Position numbers and translations under genes: made by a program
Assembly (NCBI RefSeq): GCF_001580535.1
Contig: NZ_LHZA01000141.1
Coordinates: forward strand, 1-51,728
Source: Acetobacter cerevisiae
GTDB taxonomy: Bacteria > Pseudomonadota > Alphaproteobacteria > Acetobacterales > Acetobacteraceae
Direction of reading: 5' to 3'
DNA: 51,728 nt
Notes under the pieces: generated by a model
The model's input: the letters and a program-made list of their open reading frames with translations, nothing else
What the model was told of the DNA's origin: nothing
Databases searched by the model: none
Shown here: one piece after another, positions 44,740-51,728 of the stretch
Layout: each line of letters starts with the position of its first letter
Position numbering within the stretch: the first letter of the stretch is position 1

Positions 44740-45204
44740 TTAAAGGCCCAGTTCAGTCAGGGAGGGGAAATCATCCGGGCGGCGCGTGCCGGTCCAGAGC
44801 AGTTTGCGGTCTGTCTTAAGGATCGGCAGGTCATTGATGGAAGCCACGCGCCTGCGCATCAGGCCGTTCTCCTCAAATTCCCACAGCTCATTCCCATAGG
44901 AGCGGAACCACTGGCCTGTGCCGTCATGCCATTCATAGGAAAAGCGCACGGCCATGCGGTTCAACCGGAAGCCCCAGAGTTCTTTGACCAGCCGGTAGTC
45001 CTGTTCCTGCTGCCATTTGCGGGTGAGGAAGGCGATAATCTCCTCGCGTCCGTGAATGAAGTCCGTCCGGTTGCGCCAGAAACAGTCCGGCGTATAGGCC
45101 TGTGCAACATGCACGGGATCCTGACTGTTCCAGGCATCTTCCGCTGCGCGGACTTTCTGGGGGGCGGTCTCTTCGGTGAAGGGGGGAAGGGGAGGTTTGA
45201 TCAT
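44740..45204 (-). CDS. DUF1348 (NTF2-like) protein
   Basis: 154 residues with an NTF2/SnoaL-like fold and the DUF1348 pattern: [77 protein letters not shown], then [13 protein letters not shown]. Biochemical role unknown. It is first in a two-gene operon with the TetR regulator, an arrangement typical of self-regulated stress-response modules. Confidence 0.92.
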   Translation of the reverse strand: MIKPPLPPFTEETAPQKVRAAEDAWNSQDPVHVAQAYTPDCFWRNRTDFIHGREEIIAFLTRKWQQEQDYRLVKELWGFRLNRMAVRFSYEWHDGTGQWFRSYGNELWEFEENGLMRRRVASINDLPILKTDRKLLWTGTRRPDDFPSLTELGL

Positions 45205-45225
45205 GTGTGCGACTCTGTACCGTTT

Positions 45226-45240
45226 GGTTAAGAGTTTACC
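45226..45240. promoter_or_regulatory. Possible TetR operator upstream of DUF1348-tetR
   Basis: An imperfect inverted repeat GGTTAAGAGTTTACC lies 22 bases before the DUF1348 start. On the minus strand it overlaps the region following a TTGCAT/GATAGG promoter-like pair, where a TetR dimer would block transcription. Confidence 0.35.
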
Positions 45241-45281
45241 TATCAGTACAAAGTGCGCTTATGCAAGTGTTATGCAGGCAC

Positions 45282-45314
45282 AAAAAAACCGCCGCCGGAT
45301 AACCGGGGCGGTTT
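45282..45314 (-). terminator. Intrinsic terminator after the CHAP-domain gene
   Basis: On the minus strand an AAACCGCC/GGCGGTTT stem with an inner CCGG/CCGG pair is followed by a run of seven T. It ends the CHAP-domain transcript. Confidence 0.85.
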
Positions 45315-45340
45315 CAGAGGATGCGCGGTAAGGAGAGGCC

Positions 45341-46129
45341 TTACTGCTGGCCATCAAACGTAATGGAGTTGTCCTGCGCGCCGCTGGTAATGGGGTGCGC
45401 ATTTTCCGGAGCCTGAGCAAGCTGGGTTTCGCCGCCCTGCATCTGGGTCTTCTTGGCCCATGCCGTCATGACATCGTTGCGCGGGTTGCTGTTGCGGCGC
45501 TCACCGGGGGAGCGTGCATAAATAAAGCCGTAGGTCGGATAGATGGACCCGTAGGTGCCGGAGCGGTTGTTCAGGGCAACGCGCACAGCAGACCAGTCAT
45601 TGTTCGGGGAGACGTCAATCACCGGCACGTTGCGGCTGATGCCAGCCTGCGCCCAGTGAGACTGATCAATGATGATCGTGCGGCTGTTCACAACATTCCG
45701 CACCACAGCCACATGGCCCAGCGGCATGCGGCGAATACCACGGAAGTTCAGCACGCTGCCTTCTTCCGGTGCGTTGCCGCGTTCATAAACGCCAGCGGCA
45801 TTGTGCCACCAGTCCCGTGCATTGCCATGCAGCACGACTTCGGATGCGGACTTGGCGTAAGCAACACACTGAATGACGTGACCGCCACCATACCCGCGGT
45901 GAGACACAAACTGGCGGCCTGCTGCCGGGTGCCAGCGGCCACCGGCATAACGGCCTGCCGCGTGGTAGGATGCAGTGGAAAAGGTGATTTTATGAACGGA
46001 ACCATTTCGGTGCCCGTTGCTTACAGTATGACGAGCCTTTGCAGAGGCAGGCTGTATAAAGGCGGATAACGACAGAAGAGAAACAACGGCCATCGCGAGG
46101 TTGAGTTTTCCGGGCCGTCTCTGTCGCAT
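45341..46129 (-). CDS. Secreted CHAP-domain protein
   Basis: 262 residues from ATG 46129, preceded by GGAAGG; upstream GTG/ATG at 46153/46150 lack a site. A signal peptide (LNLAMAVVSLLSLSAFIQPASA) is followed by a CHAP amidase/peptidase domain: QCVAYAKSAS with the catalytic Cys, GNARDWWHNA, and GSVLNFRG then LGHVAVVRNVVNSRTIIIDQSHW with the His. Such proteins cut peptidoglycan cross-links or stems. The C-terminal tail is polar and probably unfolded. Role in wall turnover is inferred. Confidence 0.88.
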   Translation of the reverse strand: MRQRRPGKLNLAMAVVSLLSLSAFIQPASAKARHTVSNGHRNGSVHKITFSTASYHAAGRYAGGRWHPAAGRQFVSHRGYGGGHVIQCVAYAKSASEVVLHGNARDWWHNAAGVYERGNAPEEGSVLNFRGIRRMPLGHVAVVRNVVNSRTIIIDQSHWAQAGISRNVPVIDVSPNNDWSAVRVALNNRSGTYGSIYPTYGFIYARSPGERRNSNPRNDVMTAWAKKTQMQGGETQLAQAPENAHPITSGAQDNSITFDGQQ

Positions 46130-46432
46130 TTCAGCGTGCCTTCCCTGCATCACGGTTCAGTCAATGTGGACTTCAGGTATAAACATCTGCGCAAGTCAGG
46201 CAAGCGCTCATTGCGGGGCAAATTCGCATGAGGTTGGGTTTGCTGAATCCATGGGTCTAAAAACGGGAAAATAGGAATAAAATCCTATCCCCTGCCATGA
46301 CATTGCCTGATTTGCTTTATTTTCTGGCAGAGTGAAGAAAAGTTGCTGATCTGTTCCAGCCCCATGGATTCGACCCTGCTGTGGCATAGATGCCACGCCG
46401 GGCCGTCCCCCACGGAGCCGGAAAAGGCAGGC
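46130..46432 (-). promoter_or_regulatory. Gene-free spacer with CHAP-gene promoter
   Basis: No supportable gene. On the minus strand a -35-like TTGCCT (46203-46198) and -10-like TATACC (46181-46176) with 16-base spacing lie upstream of the CHAP gene. An ATAGGA/TCCTAT inverted repeat occurs at 46271-46288. Confidence 0.45.
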
Positions 46433-46783
46433 TTATTTGGTCGTCACAACCATGATTTCGACCAGGATGCGCGGGTTCGCCATCACAGCCTGCACGCAGG
46501 CGCGGGCCGGGGCAGCATTTTCCGGCAGCCATGCGCTCCACACCTTGTTCAGGGCATCACGGTCGTTGATGTCTTTCAGCCAGATCTGGGCCTGCAGCAG
46601 GCGGGTGTTATCCGTGCCATGCTGTTCCAGCAGGGTGTCCAGCTGTTCCAGAATGTCACGGGTCTGGCCTTCCGCATCGGCATCCAGATTACGGGCCACA
46701 ACGCCCTGCGTGAAAATAAAGCCGTGATACTCAACCGCCGCAGAGAGAATCGGGCTGGGGTTCGTGCGCAGAATTTTGCTCAT
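46433..46783 (-). CDS. RidA family protein
   Basis: 116 residues, trimeric YjgF/YER057c/UK114 fold. Family patterns are HGFIFTQGVVA, QTRDILEQLDTLLEQHGTDNTRLLQAQIWLKDI and PENAAPARACVQAVMANPRILVEIMVVT, with the conserved Arg after the Pro-Ala. Canonical RidA hydrolyses reactive enamines and imines; this member belongs to the less studied branch with PARACVQ, so activity is inferred. Upstream are mocA and xdhC on the same strand, with an 84-base gap. Confidence 0.92.
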   Translation of the reverse strand: MSKILRTNPSPILSAAVEYHGFIFTQGVVARNLDADAEGQTRDILEQLDTLLEQHGTDNTRLLQAQIWLKDINDRDALNKVWSAWLPENAAPARACVQAVMANPRILVEIMVVTTK

Positions 46784-46867
46784 AAGGATCTCTTCAGGTT
46801 TTCAGCGCATGCGCTGGCCGGCTCCGTGCCGGCAGACCCTCAGTTTTCAGGGCACGGGCCCATGTGG

Positions 46868-47509
46868 TCAACCGGGGGCCTGTGCAGAACGTGCATAGGC
46901 GGCCAGTCGTTCCGGGGTGTCAAAATCCACAAGCTCCTCGGGGCGGGCCAGAACGCGCTGCACGGCAGGGCCAAGAGCGCGCAGAATCGCCCGGCCTCCA
47001 TGGTCGCCCTGCACGGCGGCAAGGGCAGCAAATTGCGCGGCATCCCACACAACCGGGTTGCCGGGTTTGCCATCCCCCCGGTCTGGCGCTGTGGCTGGAG
47101 GTTTAAACCGGGCATGGTCCCGCAGCAGTGCGTTCAGCAACGCGACGGAAACCAGCGGCATATCACCCAGACACACCAGCAGGGCAGGCGCATGCTCCGC
47201 CTGCGCGACCTGCACCCCGACTCGCAGGGAGGCAGAGAGCCCATCCTGTGCGTCCTGCGCAATCCGCGTTTCAAGCCGGGGCGTATCGGGAAAGGCGTTG
47301 CTTATAAGAGAAGAGAGGTCGGGCCGGTCTGGCGGGAGAATCACCACCACCTTGCTCACTGCACTGGCCAGAACTGTGGCCGTTGTACGCACCAGCATCG
47401 GCACGCCCTGCGCATCGCGGGCCAGCAGCTTATGATCGGGTGCCGTGCGGGAGGAGCGCCCCGCCGCCAGAACAATGGCGAGCGCTGCGGCGGGAGAGGG
47501 CGTTACCAC
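46868..47509 (-). CDS. MocA-type nucleotidyltransferase (molybdenum cofactor)
   Basis: 213 residues with the NTP-transferase opening LAIVLAAGRSSR, a KLL substrate block, LVCLGDMPLVS and GNPVVWDAAQF. These fit the MocA/MobA-like cytidylyl- or guanylyltransferases that mature the molybdenum cofactor for xanthine-oxidase-type enzymes. GTG start overlaps the xdhC stop by seven bases, so it is translationally coupled to the XdhC gene, and the pair forms a cofactor maturation module. Confidence 0.9.
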   Translation of the reverse strand: MVTPSPAAALAIVLAAGRSSRTAPDHKLLARDAQGVPMLVRTTATVLASAVSKVVVILPPDRPDLSSLISNAFPDTPRLETRIAQDAQDGLSASLRVGVQVAQAEHAPALLVCLGDMPLVSVALLNALLRDHARFKPPATAPDRGDGKPGNPVVWDAAQFAALAAVQGDHGGRAILRALGPAVQRVLARPEELVDFDTPERLAAYARSAQAPG

Positions 47510-48597
47510 CCCGGATTGTTCGCAAGGGCAGCCTTGCGCCGCACCGCGACAATCTGGGCCAGAATGGACAGCGCGATTTCCTCAGCCCCAATCGCGCCGA
47601 TGGCCAGCCCGACGGGGCCGTGGATTCGGCTGATTTCCTGCTCGGAAAACCCGATTTCTCGCAAACGCTCAACCCGGCTGGCCTGTGTCGTGCGGGAACC
47701 CAGTGCTCCAACATAAAAAGCAGGACTCCGCAGAGCGACTTCCAGCGTTGGGTCATCTAGCTTGGCGTCATGCGTCAGGGTGACAATGGCGGTCATGTTG
47801 TCCACGCCAAGTTCTCCCAACGCGTCATCCGGCCATTCCGTCAGTAGCGTTTCCCCCAGAATAAAGCCGGGGAAGCGTTCCGGGGTGGCCAGAGCTGTGC
47901 GCGGGTCAATGACCACGGGGGAAAAGCCTGTCATCCGGGCCATAAGGGCGAGGTGCTGGGCAATATGCACAGCGCCCACAATCAGCAGGCGCGGCGGCGG
48001 GGTCAGCGGTTGCAAAAACCAGTCCATCCCCTGTGCATCCGGCTCATTTCTGCACCGGCCAGAGTTGAGACACGCCAGAGCAGCGGGAATCAGCTCCGCC
48101 GGAAAGCCGGGGGGCGTGGATTCTGTGGTTAGATCAGAGATTAAAAGATGTTTTACACCGTCCAGCGTGCGGGTCAGCAGCGCACCGGTTCGGGTGGTCT
48201 GTTTGGCACAGGCTTCGGCCAGCAATGCTTCAGGCAGCGTGCCGGAGGGACAGGCGGGGGAGAGCACAGCTTCCACCAGCACATCCAGCTTACCGCCACA
48301 GGCCAGCCCGACCTCCCACGCGCGGTCACTGCTTACGCCGTAGGACAGAACTTCCGGCGGTGCCCCGGTCATAATGGCCTGTGCTGCTGTAATTACGTCG
48401 GTTTCCACGCAGCCGCCGCTCACGGAGCCTTCCACCCGGCCTGTGTCACTAATGGCCATCAGGCTGCCTGCCGGGCGTGGGGAACTGCCCCATGTGCCCA
48501 CCACGGTGGCGAGGGCCACAGCATGGCCTTCCCGTGCCCATAAAAGAGCGTGGTCCAGTGGGGTGAGTGGCTGGGGGGCGGAAAGAGGGACAGTCAT
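47503..48597 (-). CDS. XdhC family protein
   Basis: 364 residues from ATG 48597 (an upstream frame reaches 48636). The N-terminal XdhC/CoxI domain has LATVVGTWGSSPRPAGSLMAI and EGSVSGGCVE and the Cys-rich VGLACGGKLDV. The C-terminal Rossmann domain has LLIVGAVHIAQHLALMARMTGFSPVVIDPR. XdhC proteins bind the molybdenum cofactor, help its sulfuration and insert it into xanthine dehydrogenase-type enzymes. The second glycine motif reads GAVHIAQ where many members have GAGHVG. Coupled to mocA; no dehydrogenase gene lies nearby. Confidence 0.92.
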   Translation of the reverse strand: MTVPLSAPQPLTPLDHALLWAREGHAVALATVVGTWGSSPRPAGSLMAISDTGRVEGSVSGGCVETDVITAAQAIMTGAPPEVLSYGVSSDRAWEVGLACGGKLDVLVEAVLSPACPSGTLPEALLAEACAKQTTRTGALLTRTLDGVKHLLISDLTTESTPPGFPAELIPAALACLNSGRCRNEPDAQGMDWFLQPLTPPPRLLIVGAVHIAQHLALMARMTGFSPVVIDPRTALATPERFPGFILGETLLTEWPDDALGELGVDNMTAIVTLTHDAKLDDPTLEVALRSPAFYVGALGSRTTQASRVERLREIGFSEQEISRIHGPVGLAIGAIGAEEIALSILAQIVAVRRKAALANNPGW

Positions 48598-48759
48598 AAA
48601 ATCCAGTCTATACCAGCCCTTGCAGGCTGTGCCCACGGAAGGAACGTGGGGTCAGGCCTGTCTTTGTGGCAGGTTTCCGTGGGGGCGGGGTCTTGATAGG
48701 CAGATGAGGAACGCCCATGTCATAACATGAGTGCTATTAAGAGACTGAGGAGTGATTTC

Positions 48760-49173
48760 ATGATTGAATCAAGAGACGGACGCGTCATTTACGTTGTGGC
48801 TGATGGCAGGAAAGTCCGTTTCCTGCATGATGGCGAAGGCAAAATGCACGATGTGCAGGACTTCGACAGCGAAAAGCATGAAGCCACTCCGGGCAAAATG
48901 CCCACGGGTGCCACGCCGAAAGATGCAGCCAAAGACGGCTTTGCCCGCGTTGTGGCTGACCGTCTGAACGCGCTGGTCAACAGCGGTGAAAAAATTGATG
49001 GCTTCGTGCTGGCCGCTCCGGCCCCGGTGCTGCATGAAATCCGCCAGCATCTGAGCAAGCCCGCTGCAGCCAAGCTGATCAAGACCTTTGATAAGGACTT
49101 CACCAACATTCCGGCACATGATCTGCGCAAGCATTTTGATATCCCGGCAACGGGTTGGGTCCTGCCGTCCTGA
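48760..49173 (+). CDS. Host attachment family protein
   Basis: 137 residues from ATG 48760, preceded by GAGGAG; an upstream ATG at 48727 is not supported. WVVADG-like VIYVVADGRKVRFL opens the protein, and later FARVVADRLNALVNSGEKIDGFVLAAPAPVLHEIRQHL, LIKTFDKDFTNIPAHDLRKHF fit the Host_attach (PF10116) family. The name derives from Agrobacterium work on plant attachment. Its molecular role is unproven. Monocistronic with a terminator. Confidence 0.85.
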   Translation: MIESRDGRVIYVVADGRKVRFLHDGEGKMHDVQDFDSEKHEATPGKMPTGATPKDAAKDGFARVVADRLNALVNSGEKIDGFVLAAPAPVLHEIRQHLSKPAAAKLIKTFDKDFTNIPAHDLRKHFDIPATGWVLPS

Positions 49174-49198
49174 TTTCTTAAGTCAGGATTAAGGTCTG

Positions 49199-49235
49199 AA
49201 AAAACTGCCCATGCTCTGCATGCGGCAGTTTTTTT
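49199..49235 (+). terminator. Intrinsic terminator after the host-attachment gene
   Basis: Stem ACTGCC-CATGC / GCATG-C-GGCAGT with one bulge, flanked by A5 and T7. Confidence 0.93.
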
Positions 49236-49329
49236 ATGGAAAAACCATCTTAAAGTAAGGGGAGAGGCTGCGTGCAAACCGGTCACGGTCCCCGCGTAGG
49301 CGCATATTTACAGGAAGGAGCCTGACGTC

Positions 49330-50004
49330 TTGCATCTAGTGTATCCCGACATGCAATTGCAGGTTCTGCCTGTCACCCCATTCCGCCAGAACTGTTCTCT
49401 GTTGTGGGACGAAAATACCCGCCACGCGCTGGTGGTGGACCCCGGAGGGGATGCGGACTTCCTGATGGAGGTCATCCGCAAGCGGGGGCTGACGGTGGAT
49501 GCGATTCTCATCACCCACGGCCATCTGGATCATGCGGGTGGTGTCGCCCCCCTGTGCCGCGCCTTGGCAAAAGAGCAGGGCAAAGCACCAACAGTCATTG
49601 GGCCGGACAAGCAGGATGAATTCCTGTTGTCTTCTATTGTGGATCAGGCGCGCCATTTCGGCCTGCCCGGTCTGGAAAACGCAACAGTGGACCAGTACAC
49701 GCAGGACGGAGACCGTCTGGAGCTGCTGGGTCGCACTTTTTTAGTCCGCCATATTCCCGGTCACACCCCCGGCCATGTGGTGTTTGTTGATGAAAAAGCC
49801 CGTTTTGCTTTTGCGGGAGATACCTTGTTTCGTGGTACAATTGGTCGCACGGACTTCCCTTATGGAAATAGTTCCCTCTTAATATGCAACCTAAAGGAGA
49901 AATTACTTCCACTTGGAGACGATATCGTCATTATGCCCGGGCACGGTGGCTCAACCTCGTTGGGAGAGGAACGCGTGAACAATCCGTTCCTCCGTGCTGG
50001 CTAA
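49330..50004 (+). CDS. MBL-fold metallohydrolase (glyoxalase II-like)
   Basis: 224 residues. The metal-binding ligands HGHLDHAGG, HTPGH, AGDTLF and PGHGG are all present, which places it with YcbL/glyoxalase II-type hydrolases acting on thioesters such as lactoylglutathione. Start is TTG at 49330, with AGGAAGGAG nine bases upstream; an ATG at 49351 is too far from that site. The DUF192 gene begins 13 bases after it, so they form an operon. Confidence 0.93.
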   Translation: MHLVYPDMQLQVLPVTPFRQNCSLLWDENTRHALVVDPGGDADFLMEVIRKRGLTVDAILITHGHLDHAGGVAPLCRALAKEQGKAPTVIGPDKQDEFLLSSIVDQARHFGLPGLENATVDQYTQDGDRLELLGRTFLVRHIPGHTPGHVVFVDEKARFAFAGDTLFRGTIGRTDFPYGNSSLLICNLKEKLLPLGDDIVIMPGHGGSTSLGEERVNNPFLRAG

Positions 50005-50017
50005 CAGGAGTTTGTGA

Positions 50018-50518
50018 GTGAAACAGGGTATTTGCGGTATTCTGACCGCCTGCCTGACAGCGGGTGTGCTCTTAGGGGCCAGTCCGGTCAGGGCGGAAGA
50101 TATGGGGGAGCCGACCCAGGCTCAGGCAACGCTGCCGAAAGAAAACCTCACAATCGCCTCGGCGAATGGTCGTCACGTCTTTTCGGTAGAACTGGCCAAA
50201 ACGCCGCGCCAGCAGCAGGTGGGGGAAATGTTCCGCACCACTCTGCCTGCGGATAACGGCATGCTGTTCCTGTGGGCAACCCCGCAGCAGAGCGACATGT
50301 GGATGGAAAATACGCTGGTCCCGCTGGATATCGTCTTTATCGGGACGGACCACCGGATTCAGGCCATTGCGGAAAATGCTGTGCCGCGCAGTCTGGCCCA
50401 TATCAGCAGCCACGGTCCGGTGGGTGCAACGCTGGAACTGGCAGGCGGGGTGACCGCCAAACTGGGTATTACTGTGGGCGATAAGGTGGAAGCACCGTCT
50501 CTGGAGAAAAAATCCTGA
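50018..50518 (+). CDS. Exported DUF192 protein
   Basis: 166 residues, GTG start with AGGAG seven bases upstream. A signal peptide (LTACLTAGVLLGASPVRA) is followed by a DUF192 domain: FSVELAKTPRQQQVGEMFRTTLPADNGMLFLWATPQQSDMWMENTLVPLDIVFIGTDHRI. The RxxGLM-like core is QQVGEMF. Function of the family is unknown; it is often next to cold-shock or MBL genes in alphaproteobacteria. Periplasmic. Confidence 0.92.
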   Translation: MKQGICGILTACLTAGVLLGASPVRAEDMGEPTQAQATLPKENLTIASANGRHVFSVELAKTPRQQQVGEMFRTTLPADNGMLFLWATPQQSDMWMENTLVPLDIVFIGTDHRIQAIAENAVPRSLAHISSHGPVGATLELAGGVTAKLGITVGDKVEAPSLEKKS

Positions 50519-50582
50519 CGCAGAGCGTTCTGTCCGGGGGGTGCGCACAGCCCCGGCAGCTTGGGTGTAACGGGGCAGTAAC

Positions 50583-51563
50583 GTGACGTTTTTAGTAACC
50601 GGAGCAGCCGGGTTTGTTGGCTACCATGTCAGCCAGGCGCTTCTGGAAAGAGGGGAGCGGGTTATCGGCATCGATAACCTCAACTCATATTATAGCCCCG
50701 CTCTCAAGCAGGCTCGTCTCGGGCGGCTTGGGCAGGCGCCGGGATTCGTATTTCATCAGCTTGATCTGACACAGCCTGACGCGCTGGATACCCTGGCCGC
50801 GCAGGAGCCCGATATTCGGGGGATCTTCCATTTCGCGGCACAGGCTGGCGTGCGCTATTCCATGCGGGACCCGTATGTGTTTGCGGACAGTAATGTGCTG
50901 GGCCATGTGGCCGTGCTGGAATTTGCCCGCAAACTGAAGCGGCTGGACCATCTGGTCTACGCATCGTCGTCATCCGTCTATGGGCGAAACACCAGTATGC
51001 CGTTTAAGGAGACAGACCGGGTGGATGAGCCCGGCTCCTTCTATGCTGTGACCAAACGGGCTGGAGAGCTGGCCTCTTCCACTTACAGTCATCTGTATGG
51101 CCTGCCGCAAACCGGACTGCGCTTCTTTACGGTCTATGGGCCGTGGGGGCGTCCGGATATGGCCTATTACAGCTTTGCCCGTGCCATTGCGCGGGGGGAA
51201 GATGTCACGCTCTATGAGGGTGAGGGGCTGGCGCGGGACTTCACTTATATAGCGGACGTGGTGGCAGGCGTTCTGGCGGTGTTTGAAAAACCGCCAGCCG
51301 CAGGGGAGGCGCGGGTGCTGAATATCGGCAACCACAGGCCGGAATCCGTGCGCTACCTTGTCTCTCTGCTGGAAACGGAACTGGGCCGGAAAGCAAACCT
51401 GCGCCTGTTGCCGCGCCCGCAGGCAGATGTGGAGAAGACGTGGGCGTCCATTGATGCCATTCAGTCTTTAACCGGCTGGCACCCTACAACCGTGCTGGAA
51501 GAAGGCGTGCAGCGCTTTGTCTCCTGGTTCCGCACCTATGAGAAGCTCACGATAAACGCCTGA
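50583..51563 (+). CDS. NAD-dependent epimerase, UDP-glucuronate 4-epimerase-like
   Basis: 326 residues, GTG start. Extended SDR motifs: FLVTGAAGFVGYHV for NAD, YASSSSVYG, catalytic YAVTK, and LRFFTVYGPWGRPDMAYYSFARAI, the last being characteristic of UDP-glucuronate 4-epimerases making UDP-galacturonate for surface polysaccharide. GIDNLNSYYSP fits too. No polysaccharide cluster is seen before the right edge, so the destination of the sugar is unknown. Confidence 0.93.
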   Translation: MTFLVTGAAGFVGYHVSQALLERGERVIGIDNLNSYYSPALKQARLGRLGQAPGFVFHQLDLTQPDALDTLAAQEPDIRGIFHFAAQAGVRYSMRDPYVFADSNVLGHVAVLEFARKLKRLDHLVYASSSSVYGRNTSMPFKETDRVDEPGSFYAVTKRAGELASSTYSHLYGLPQTGLRFFTVYGPWGRPDMAYYSFARAIARGEDVTLYEGEGLARDFTYIADVVAGVLAVFEKPPAAGEARVLNIGNHRPESVRYLVSLLETELGRKANLRLLPRPQADVEKTWASIDAIQSLTGWHPTTVLEEGVQRFVSWFRTYEKLTINA

Positions 51564-51593
51564 ATCCTTAAGATGGATTTTCTTTAATGATTA

Positions 51594-51617
51594 AAAGGGG
51601 CCCCATAAGGGGTCTTC
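51594..51617 (+). other. Weak hairpin region after the epimerase gene
   Basis: AAAGGGGCCCCATAAGGGGTC can fold in more than one way, and a second AAACCG/CGGTTT stem occurs at 51629-51649. None has a U-run, so termination here is uncertain. Confidence 0.25.
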
Positions 51618-51681
51618 CCGGTGGGGTAAAAACCGATTCAGCCCCGGTTTCCCGCCATTTTGAATAAAATTTCAAAGCGTG

Positions 51682-51710
51682 TTGACAGGGTCGGCTCAAT
51701 CCCTTAGAAA
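51682..51710 (+). promoter_or_regulatory. Strong promoter-like site reading out of the window
   Basis: Consensus TTGACA at 51682-51687 and TAGAAA at 51705-51710 with 17-base spacing. It would drive a gene to the right of the window that cannot be seen. Confidence 0.45.
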
Positions 51711-51728
51711 CCGCTTCACCGGACGAGA

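Noticed and set aside
46208-46396. Short leftward frame in the CHAP-gene spacer
   Set aside because: No ribosome site and no family resemblance; the spacer holds promoter-like elements instead.
1-51728. CRISPR array, insertion sequence or prophage
   Set aside because: No regularly spaced repeats, no transposase or integrase motifs and no phage structural genes were found.

Overview
This window looks like chromosomal DNA of an acetic acid bacterium (Alphaproteobacteria, Acetobacteraceae, probably Acetobacter or a close relative). That is inferred from moderately high GC, the alphaproteobacterial style of GyrA, PurF, MetH and the MCE transport cassettes, and the truB-rpsO-pnp and speD-speE orders. 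No rRNA gene is present to fix the genus. Most of the window is core metabolism and information processing, with a few eroded or accessory patches.

Layout, left to right. 1-674: the end of an unrecognised membrane protein and a tRNA-Thr(CGT). 847-4739: pqiABC, an MCE-type lipid transport system of the envelope. 4821-9071 (minus): an nptA-like Na/Pi cotransporter, a small unknown gene, cvpA and purF. 9159-12674 (minus): cobalamin-dependent metH, with a small divergent gene carrying a CxCC motif. 13318-16345: a ruined type I secretion ABC transporter fused by deletion to an N-terminally truncated glycosyltransferase with a lysine/alanine-rich tail. 16371-19893 (minus): a second MCE system (permease with STAS-like domain, ATPase, MlaD, lipoprotein). 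20095-25217: truB, rpsO, pnp and a nitronate-monooxygenase-like flavoprotein. 25316-29623: a Pmp3-type peptide, gyrA, coaD and a cyclophilin.

29963-31350: tRNA-Lys(TTT), a LysR gene broken by one amber codon, and a tiny histidine-rich lipoprotein. 31518-35481: a large exported repeat protein, then the spermidine genes speD and speE. 35544-40335: a tandem glycine riboswitch followed by gcvT, gcvH and gcvP, a self-contained glycine-induced glycine cleavage operon. 40419-45204: an HSL-type esterase, a small membrane protein, a PhzF-like enzyme, a membrane metallophosphoesterase, and a DUF1348-tetR pair. 45341-48597 (minus): a secreted CHAP-domain protein, RidA, and a MocA-XdhC maturation pair with no molybdo-enzyme in sight. 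48760-51563: a host-attachment-like protein, an MBL-fold hydrolase, an exported DUF192 protein and a UDP-glucuronate 4-epimerase-like enzyme. A good promoter points out of the right edge.

I found no CRISPR array, insertion sequence, prophage or restriction system. The observations most worth following are the ABC/glycosyltransferase deletion junction with its histone-like tail, the CxCC gene overlapping the metH start, the structured leader before speD, the Cys-rich motif in the nitronate-monooxygenase-like protein, and the His-rich lipoprotein.
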